From: Ceratopteris richardii
Taxonomy: Eukaryota; Streptophyta; Polypodiopsida; Polypodiales; Pteridaceae
NCBI GenBank assembly: GCA_020310875.1
Contig: CM035407.1
Coordinates: forward strand, 67,025,158 to 67,089,157
DNA: 64,000 nucleotides
Direction: 5' to 3'
Positions 56,579 to 64,000 of this stretch are shown one piece after another (the first letter of the stretch is position 1; each line of letters starts with the position of its first letter). The translations under genes and the position numbers were made by a program. The notes under the pieces were generated by a model that worked only from the letters and a program-made list of their open reading frames with translations, searched no databases and was not told where the DNA came from.

Positions 56579-59500
56579 AGAACATGGTTATCTTTATTCT
56601 TTCCCAACACATTAGCAATATCATGATCGGCCATATCCAAGATTTGGATTCAAGCATGAAGGTATGGGAGACACTTGAAAGGCTTTATTCAACAAGCACC
56701 AAAGCACGGAAGATCAAACTCAAGAATGAGCTCAACAACCTTAGGAAGAGCTCAGGGAGTAGCATAAATGACTACATACTTAAGGTCAAGGAGTTATCAG
56801 ATGCATTGGGATCCATTGGAAGCCACGTAGATGATGACGATCTTGTGGCTTATACTCTCAATGGTTTGAGAGATGATGAGAAGTGGAAACCCTTTACCAC
56901 TTCAGTTTATGTAAGGGATAATCTTCCCGATTTTGAGCAATTGGTTGCTCTCATGGTCACCGAAGAAATGAACATATGTGGAAGTTCAACTAAAAGCAAG
57001 GATGCACAAGTTTTCTATGCAGGTAATCAAAGGGGCAAAGGAAGACGAGGACAAGGAAGGGGCAAAGGAATGTTTGGAGGAAGGCAAGGCCACTCAAGCA
57101 ATCAAGGACATGAACAAGGCACCTCATCACAAAGAGGGAGAGGAAGAACAAGAGGAAGAGGAGGACGACATCAACAAAATAGGAATCAAGATGGTGAAGG
57201 ATGTTACATATGTGGCAAGTTTGGCCACTATTCTAGAGATTGCTACCAAGGAGGAAACCAAAGGAGCTATAATCAAGGTTCTTCGTACAAAGGCCAAGGT
57301 AATTATGCTTCTACAAGTTCAGAAAATGACAATCTCTTGATGATGCACATGAATGGGAATTCAAGCAAAGTAGATAACACTTGGTATATTGATAGTGGAT
57401 GTAGCAACCATATGAGTTGCAATGCTTCTTGGTTTACTAATCTACATGTTTCCAAAGGTAAAGGACATGTAGAAACAGGTGATGATACAGCCCATGAGAT
57501 CTCCCATGTTGGAGATGTAGCTTTGGATGACAAGGAGGAAGGAAGATGTCTCAAGGATGTCTTGCATGTACCTACTATCACAAAGAACTTGGTTTCCATT
57601 GGGCAAATGGTTGAAAGAGGCTATCAAGTAAGGTTCAACAAAGGTGGATGCTTTGTGGAGAACCGTAAGCAAGGTTACAAGGTCATAGCAAGAGGAAAGA
57701 AGCAAGGGAGACTCTTCACTTTGGAGGTAAATTCTCATTCCACTCAACATGTCTACTTCACATATGGAAACAAGAGGATTTCGGAGTTGGACTTGTGGCA
57801 CAAGAGGATAGGTCACATCAACATACAAAGAATGAAGGAAATGCAATTCAAGAGGCTGGTTGAAGGTCTTCCCAACTTCCAAGGACAAGGTATGAAGCAT
57901 TTATGTGAATCTTTTCAACTAGGGAAGCAAGCGAGACTTCCATTCAAGAAGAGTTGCTACATAAGCCAACATCCATTGGAGTTGATACATATAGATGTGT
58001 GGGGGCCAACTAAAGAGCAATCCATTGGAGGTAACAAGTACTTTGTCACTTTTATAGACGATTGCACAAGGATGGTTTGGGTTTATTTCATAAAAAACAA
58101 ATCAGATGTGTTTACATGTTTCAAAGCATTCAAGGCAATGGTAGAGAAGGAAACAGGTACATATATCAAGAAGCTAAGGTCCAATGGAGGGGGAGAATAT
58201 TTCTCAAATGAGTTTTCTGATTTTTTAATGGATCAAGACATCAAGAGGCAAGTAACATGCAGGTACACACCCCAACAAAATGGAGTACCAGAGAGAAAAA
58301 ATAGATACATTGCCGAGATCGCTAGAGCAATGCTTAATGAGATGAATGTACCTAACATGTTTTGGAGTGATGCAGCAAATACCGCCGTGTATCTTATGAA
58401 TAGGGCTCCTACCTCAGGGATCCATGGCTTGACACCATATCAAGCCTATTATGGTAAGAAACCTGATCTTTCCCACTTGAAGATATTTGGATGTACTTGT
58501 TATGTACATGTGCCAAGTGAATTGAGGCACAAGCTACAACCAAAGGCAGAAAAGTGTGTGTTTCTAGGATATTCAAATGATCATAAAGGTTACAGGTGCT
58601 TCAACCCAAACACAAAGGACTTGAGGATATCAAGGGATGTAGCATTTGATGAGCTACTCCCTTGGTATAAGAAGTATGATTGTATGCAGGACTATGAAGA
58701 AGAAAAGCATGGACATGATGAAGAACAAATCGACCTAGAGCTAAGCGGCCCAAGGTGTTCCATCAATGAAGATAGTTCAAGCTTGAACTCACCATGGAGG
58801 GGGAGATCTTCATCAAGCTATGAAGCACAATCAATAAACAAAGGCAAAGCAACATTGGTGGAGTTGGATGAAGAAGGTAATGAAGTTGAAGATGATGAAG
58901 GACACATGATGGAGAAAGAAGCCATGTCAAAGAAAGAGATCAAGTTCCCAAGGCAAAGGAGGTTTACTCCTCCAAAAGGTGAAGAAAGGAAGTCTTCTAG
59001 AGTTAAGTATCCAACTCAAAGGTTTACTTATGATTCATACATGGCAACTCATTATGCATATATGAACAAAGTAGTAGAAGATCATGAGCCCGATTGCTAT
59101 GAAGATGCAAGCAGGTACACCGAATGGAAAGAGGCAATGCAAGAAGAGATCGACGCACTTGAGGAGAATCAAACATGGACTCTAGTGCCCAAGAAGGATA
59201 ACATGAAGGTAATAGGTAATAAGTGGGTGTATAAAGTAAAGAGGAATTCAGATGGATCTATTTCTAGGTTCAAAGCAAGATTGGTGGCCAAGGGTTTTGC
59301 ACAAACCTATGGAGTGGACTTTGAAGAGACATTCAGCCCCGTGGCAAAGATGAGCACCATTAGGACACTCATTGCAATGGCTGCTAGCAAAGGATGGAAG
59401 CTTTTCCAATTGGATATCAAGAATGCCTTTCTCAATGGAGACTTGGAAGAAGAGGTATACATGGAGCAACCACTAGGTTTTGTTCATAAAGAGTTTCCAC

Positions 59501-60144
59501 ATCATGTTTGTAGGTTGAAGAAGACACTTTATGGCCTAAAGCAAGCTCCAAGGGCTTGGAACCAAAGATTGGTGGACTATTTGATCAAATGTGGTTACAA
59601 TCAATGCAAGGCGGATCCATCTCTCTTCATCAAACAAAGAGGAGAACTTGTGGTCTACATGTGTGTGTATGTAGATGATCTTATCATTACAGGTAATGAT
59701 ACAAAGGGCATTGAGGAGATCAAGGCAAAGCTTGGAAAGGAGTTTAGGATCTCTGATCTTGGAGATCTTAGGTATTTTCTTGGCATTGAAGTTGTATACA
59801 AAGAAGAAGGTATTATGCTCATACAAAGGAAGTATATTCTAGACCTACTTGAGAGGTTTGGGATGCTACATTGCAAGCCTATTTCAAATCCCATGGAAGT
59901 TAATGTAAAGCTAAGCTCCATTGATGGAGAGCCATTAGAGGATGTAACCTTGTATCGGTCTATTGTAGGCTCTTTCTATTATGCCACAATAACTAGACCC
60001 GACATAGCATATGGAGTTGGAGTGTTATCACAATTTATGCATAGTCCACGGACTACACACTTGCAAGCTGCAAGAAGAATGTTACGATATCTCAAGGCCA
60101 CTATAAATGAAGGATTGTTCTATTCATTTGATGATGATATGTAG
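56579..60144 (+). pseudogene. Gag-Pol frame of copia element H
   Basis: A frame of almost 1190 codons runs through most of the copia polyprotein. It has capsid-type Gag (DSSMKVWETLERLYSTSTKA), an RG-rich region and a CCHC knuckle (CYICGKFGHYSRDC, about 57205-57245), then protease (WYIDSGCSNHMS, active-site DSG). Integrase follows, with HKRIGHIN...; IDVWGPTKEQSIGGNKYF; SNGGGEYFSNEF; YTPQQNGVPERKN. Reverse transcriptase has ETFSPVAKMSTIRTLIAMA, FQLDIKNAFLNG, TLYGLKQAPRAWNQRL and CVYVDDLIITGND. The open frame's first ATG (56554) lies within the LTR of G and is not the natural start. Confidence 0.92.
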
Positions 60145-60612
60145 GTCAAAGCTTATTCTGATGCCGATTGGGCCGGTTCAAAGGAGGATAGAAGAAGTAC
60201 AAGTGGTTACCTAGTCATGCTAGGTAGCAAGATCATCTCATGGATTTCAAAGAAGCAACCCACCGTGGCATTATCTTCCACCGAGGCTGAGTATAGAGCT
60301 TTGGCTCAAGTCACATGTGAGCTAATGTGGATTAAGAAGTTATTTATGGAGCTTAATTTGTAGGTTGACACATATCCAATTTTTTGTGACAACATGAGTA
60401 GCATTCATCTAGCATCGAATCCTCTCTATCATGCTAGAACCAAGCATATCGAAGTGCACTATCACTTCATAAGGGAAAAGGTGATATCCAAGGAAGTTTC
60501 AGTACATCATATAGGTACCAAGGACCAAGTTGCTGACATGTTTACAAAGGCTTTGGATGGGATGAAGATTTCAAAATTCAAGCAATGCATCAACATGAAG
60601 GAGCTTGGATGA
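60145..60612 (+). pseudogene. RNase H region of copia element H
   Basis: The plus strand continues with [40 protein letters not shown] and YHARTKHIEVHYHFIREKV, ending DMFTKALDGMKISKFKQC. This is copia RNase H. It is followed by a purine tract and the 3' LTR. Confidence 0.88.
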
Positions 60613-60629
60613 GGACGAAGAATTGAAGC

Positions 60630-60640
60630 TTGAGGGGGAG
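60630..60640 (+). other. Polypurine tract of element H
   Basis: TTGAGGGGGAG directly precedes the 3' LTR at 60641. It is the plus-strand primer site in reverse transcription. Confidence 0.9.
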
Positions 60641-61646
60641 TGTTAAAAGTCAAGCTTCAAGCTACAAATTCGTGGGGAATCTTTTATGGACATGTGAAGC
60701 AATCAAAGGAAGCAAAAAGCCACGAGATTCCATCAAGAAAAGTCACTCAACCACTCCCCAAGTCATCTCAACTAAGTCCTCCAAGTTAGGAGGCTGATTT
60801 GGAAAGGTAGTTCCTAGATTTTAGGGGCACACTTCTCACTATAAAAAGAGCATGTATCTCGACTTCTTTTGGCCCATCTTCTTGGAGTTTTAGCTCATGT
60901 AAAGTGAGCACTAAGTGCTGGAGTTGTGATAAGCAAGCCCCTTGCTTAAGCTAGCCCCTTGCTTGCTTGTTTGTTTTCTTTTAGTAGGCATATCTATGTG
61001 TGTGCGCAGGCAGTGTTGCAACTCTCTACCCCTGAGTTGTTAGCATTGGTTCTCCCTCGTATTGTATCCATTTGATGTAATTCGTGTCTCATTGGATAGA
61101 TATTAGAGTCTATTTTATGCTCACAAAGTCTCTGGATCATTCTCTGGGTAATCTGGGAGCAACATTCATTTTAGTGAAGTTGTGTGATTGATATCTCTCT
61201 TGGTGTGTAGGCTTTGTTGGAAATATTTTGCTCTCTATTGTAAGGGCAGATTCTCCTTCTCTATGTATCCATTTGCTATGATTTTGGTGTCATTAGGTAG
61301 CTATTATATTCCTCTAAAGTTGACCCAAGTTTGAGATTCATTCTCTGTATAATCTCTGAGAAAAGCTTGCTGGAGTGAAGTGAGGTATCTGCTTGACTGG
61401 CAGTTGTGAGCATTCAACTAGCTCATGTTGTAGACATTGTTTCTCCTTGTGTAAGCATCCATTTGAAGTGAAATTTGTTTTGTTGGAAAGCTCTTGGTGT
61501 CTACTACAATTCTACAAAAGCTCACTAGAGTTCTCTGCATAAGCTTTGAGTAAGAGCATTTTTGGTGTGCAGAGGTCAAAGAAGGATACCTGTGGAGGTC
61601 ATTCAGGCTTCATCATTGCTTAGGGGTTGAGATACTTCCCCCATCA
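60641..61646 (+). repeat. 3' LTR of element H
   Basis: 1006 bp, starting TGTTAAAAGTC and ending CCCCCATCA, followed by AGTAC at 61647-61651. About 37 differences to the 5' LTR, spread along the length and denser in the last third. Confidence 0.93.
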
Positions 61647-61651
61647 AGTAC

Positions 61652-61919
61652 ACACTGAGCAACAGATCTGACAAAATGAGTAAAAAAGTCGGGTACCTGA
61701 TAGAGAAGTGAAAATGAACAGACAGGGTTGACTTCAATTGAACATAACTGAAGATTGGAACACCCAAATGAAATGAAAATTGGTGAACATATAGTAGACT
61801 TATAGAGCTAACTTTACCAAGTTAGATTACTGAAAATGATGCACCACGCGCAGAGAAACCATCTCTGCAATCTGACTGAGAAAAACTAAGAGATATGGTA
61901 GTGAGTAGTACACTTCACA
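61652..61919 (-). repeat. LTR of copia element I, right piece
   Basis: This continues the LTR begun at 52986 and ends CTTCACA at 61919, the inverse of its TGTGAAG start. The end aligns with the end of the LTR of fragment G at 56578. Confidence 0.8.
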
Positions 61920-61938
61920 AGAACATGGAAATATGAAC

Positions 61939-62940
61939 TCAAAAGATTACCTGCAAACCAATCATAGCCTTGAATTTGGAAAGCTTTGTACCATCCAATG
62001 CTTTGGTTAGAATATCTGCACATTGTTGATGAGTGGACACATATGATATTTTAATCTCTTTGCTTAGAACCTTCTCTTGTACATAGTGATAATGAACTTC
62101 AATATGTTTAGTCCTTGCATGAAAAATAGGATTAGCAGCCAAATGAATAGAACTCATATTGTCACCATAAATAGTTGTAGTTCCAAACTCCAATCCAAGA
62201 TCTTTGAATAATATCTTCATCCACATAGCTTCTTGTGTAGCTATGGCAAGACCTCTATATTCAGCTTCAGTAGAAGAGAGAGCAACTGTGGGTTTCTTCT
62301 TGGATGACCATGAAATAAGCTTTGAACCTACAAAGGTAAGATAACCTGAAGTGCTCCTTCTATCTTCCTTGGAGCCAGCCCAATCTGCATCAGAAAATAG
62401 CATCAAACCTAAATCAAATACATAAGGATAATAAAGTCCTTCATTTATGGCTCCTTTGAGATACTTGCGAATCCTTTTGGCAGCATCCATATGTGGTTTC
62501 CTTGGTGTGTGCATAAATTGACTTAGCACACTCACACTGTAACATATATCTACTCTTGTCAATGTGGCATAGTTGAGAATACCCACTAGACTTTGATATG
62601 ATGTGATGTCCTCTATGAGTTCACCTTCATGTGAGCTCAATTTGTGATTGACCTCCATTGGAATACCTACAATCTTACAATCTGGCATCTTGAATTTTGC
62701 CAACATGTCCTTAATGTACTTTCTTTGAGTGAGAAAAAAACCATGATCTTTGTAGACAAATTCCAAGCCTAGGAGGTAGGTAAGTGAACCCAAATCACTT
62801 ATCTAGAACTCTTCTCTCATCTAATCTTTGATCTTCTTCATACCATCTGCATCATTTCCTGTCAATATAATATCATCTACATATACACATAGGTAGATGA
62901 TCTCAGAATTACTCTTTTTAATAAAGAGTGAAGGATCTGT
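61939..62940 (-). pseudogene. Reverse transcriptase end and RNase H of copia element I
   Basis: On the minus strand, YLCVYVDDIILTGNDADGMK (about 62860-62920) is the catalytic box of reverse transcriptase; GSLTYLLGLEFVYKDHGFFL and LVGILNYATLTRVDICYSVS follow. RNase H has [40 protein letters not shown] and FHARTKHIEVHYHYVQEKV, ending DILTKALDGTKLSKFKAMIG. Fossil. Confidence 0.88.
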
Positions 62941-62945
62941 CTTGC

Positions 62946-63400
62946 TTGGTTGAAAGCTGTTGCTCTAGCACAATGGTGAGAACCACATTAAGAAGCTCCA
63001 CCTCCTTAATGTCAATCCGCGGAAGAGATAGGAGTGATATGAAGATCGTGAATGTGAGATGAAGTGAGAGTGAAGGTGAGAAGCATAGAAATGCACACAC
63101 ACATACACACACACTACGAAGAGACAAGCAAGACACAATGGAAGGTGAGAAATCAACTCTATTAATCAAGAACACTATTACAAGCTCAAAAGAACTCTAA
63201 CCTCAAACAAGCTAACCCCAAAAATGAGCTCTCTAGCTCTTTTTATAGTTTCTAGACTAGTTTTGACCGGTTTCACATCTAGTGACCGGTATAGTTAAAA
63301 TTTAGGTCCTAGACGCTATTTGGAAGGGTAAATGGTGTCTAAAAATAACGAAAATTGATACGCTCATTCTACCTAAGCTCCTCAAGCTCGAGGACTCCTC
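62946..63400 (-). other. Possible LTR-like sequence, minus strand
   Basis: On the minus strand ACTATAAAAAGAGCTAGAGA near 63225-63250 is a TATA-type box in a setting like copia LTRs. A (CA)n run lies at about 63092-63114. No partner LTR is in the window, so this is only a suggestion. Confidence 0.35.
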
Positions 63401-63553
63401 GGCTTGCACAAAATGGAGCTAGAAATTAAGAAAAGGGTTTTTTCTATGTTACATATGTTACAATAGTGATAAAAATCACTGTTGGAGGTTTTTGGAAAGT
63501 ATTTGAAAAAATAATTCTTTGAAAAAAGATTCCACTGGCTCACTGCTCCGTCG

Positions 63554-63970
63554 TTACATGCTTCCGTGTCTTCTATGCCTCTGGCTGCTTCCAACACCCC
63601 CCTCCCTCTCACTTCTGTCGTCCCTGACAGAACCTTGTTGTGAGGTCTGCCGGATATAGTTCTGTAGGAGGTCTTGAGCGAGGGTGTGCTTGGAGATACG
63701 AATGCCTCGGGCCAGATCTGCCTCGAGTTTCTCCCAGTCGATTGGTTGCGGTTCTTTTGGTGGCGGGAGCTGATAGTGTGTGGAATAGACCATTCGTTCA
63801 CAGGCAAATAATTGTAATAAATGTGTAGGCCTGCTTATGAATACCTCTGAATGGTATTCCCAGAAGCCGGTTGTGAACATCTCTTCGAACGTCTGCTTGT
63901 AGCATGCCGGTAGGTACTTGATTCTGCAATGCCAGGCATAACACACCCGTAGCGACGGCGTTGTACTCAT
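63554..63970 (-). CDS. Unrecognised open frame at the right edge
   Basis: 138 codons on the minus strand start MSTTPSLRVCYAWHCRIKYL and stay in frame to the right edge (EHGNFDLVYD precedes the ATG). The middle has ACYKQTFEEMFTTGFWEYHS and PPPKEPQPIDWEKLEADLAR, and the end is Arg/Ser/Gly-rich. Base composition is higher in GC than its surroundings. I do not recognise a family. It could be the end of a host gene or an accessory frame of a retroelement continuing beyond the window. Confidence 0.3.
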   Translation of the reverse strand: MSTTPSLRVCYAWHCRIKYLPACYKQTFEEMFTTGFWEYHSEVFISRPTHLLQLFACERMVYSTHYQLPPPKEPQPIDWEKLEADLARGIRISKHTLAQDLLQNYIRQTSQQGSVRDDRSEREGGVGSSQRHRRHGSM

Positions 63971-64000
63971 ATCATATACCAGATCAAAATTGCCATGCTC

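Larger units (their letters stand above)
53526..61646 (+). mobile_element. Ty1/copia LTR retrotransposon H with both LTRs and target duplications
   Basis: The 5' LTR (53526-54531) and 3' LTR (60641-61646) are both 1006 bp with TG...CA ends, flanked by AGTAC. An initiator-Met primer site (54533-54544), Gag start (54785), a long Gag-Pol frame (to 60144), RNase H (to 60612) and a polypurine tract (60630-60640) are in order. I count about 37 differences between the LTRs, nearly 4%, so it is older than C. A 1.6-kb copia fragment G lies in its Gag region. It has few breaks besides that insertion. It inserted into an LTR of element I. Confidence 0.95.
52986..62945 (-). mobile_element. Ty1/copia retrotransposon I, interrupted by element H
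   Basis: The element's 3' LTR starts at 52986 (TGTGAAG), is split by element H between 53525 and 61652, and ends at 61919 (CTTCACA). To its right, on the minus strand, are RNase H and the last part of reverse transcriptase (61939-62793, with YVDD-containing sequence to about 62940). The rest is not present or lies beyond recognition. The LTR without H is about 808 bp and is related to that of fragment G (814 bp; roughly 80% identical by eye). Fossil. Confidence 0.8.

Noticed and set aside
62918-63175. Frames rich in Ser, Leu, Cys and Val near the (CA)n run
   Set aside because: Produced by the microsatellite and by antisense pol sequence; no supported gene.
1-64000. tRNA or rRNA genes
   Set aside because: I found no cloverleaf with proper box A and box B or rRNA core sequence; the tRNA-like hits are primer sites or SINE-like patches.

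Overview
This is a transposon-dense piece of a land-plant nuclear genome. The evidence is an intron-containing plant type III polyketide synthase gene, fragments of three other plant genes, a piece of plastid rpoC2 inside a nuclear retroelement, and several layers of Ty3/gypsy and Ty1/copia LTR retrotransposons with plant-type primer sites. I cannot fix the lineage from sequence alone. The plastid fragment does not read like the flowering-plant rpoC2 I know, so a fern, another seed-free plant or a gymnosperm fits best.

Layout. 1-6551: Ty3/gypsy element A (minus), entering from the left edge and lying in the 3' end of a copia element J (6552-7193). 7371-12299: chromodomain-type Ty3/gypsy element B (minus). 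12300-16250: AT-rich intergenic DNA with a 262-bp tandem duplication, SINE-like patches and a 39-bp tandem repeat. 16492-18185: the one host gene that looks whole, a two-exon type III polyketide synthase with TATA box and poly(A) signal. 18372-19921: duplicated non-coding DNA. 19600-33100: an old copia element D (minus), split by a younger Ty3/gypsy element C (20757-30362) with CAACT target duplications; one LTR of C holds a plastid rpoC2 fragment. 34970-39600: decayed copia element E (plus). 42108-46886: a nearly perfect 2.39-kb tandem duplication whose edge cuts a NEF1-like fragment. 49690-51700: an RBP45/47-like RNA-binding fragment and an intronless copy of the 3' half of a plant WD40 protein gene, both minus. 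52986-62945: a three-level nest in which copia G (one LTR only) lies in copia H, which lies in an LTR of copia I, a relative of G. 62946-64000: unclassified DNA with an open frame I do not recognise.

How it fits together. There is no operon-like logic. The polyketide synthase is the only gene I would expect to be expressed from its own promoter. Its catalytic Cys-His-Asn triad is intact, it has changes at positions that shape the chalcone synthase pocket, and it has a proline-rich N-terminal extension with an internal duplicated motif. The retroelements record repeated nested insertion: C and H have target duplications and LTR pairs differing by about 2% and 4% by eye, so they are the youngest datable insertions; A, B, D, E, I and J are older or more decayed. 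The three same-strand gene fragments at 44-52 kb suggest captured or retrocopied host sequence.
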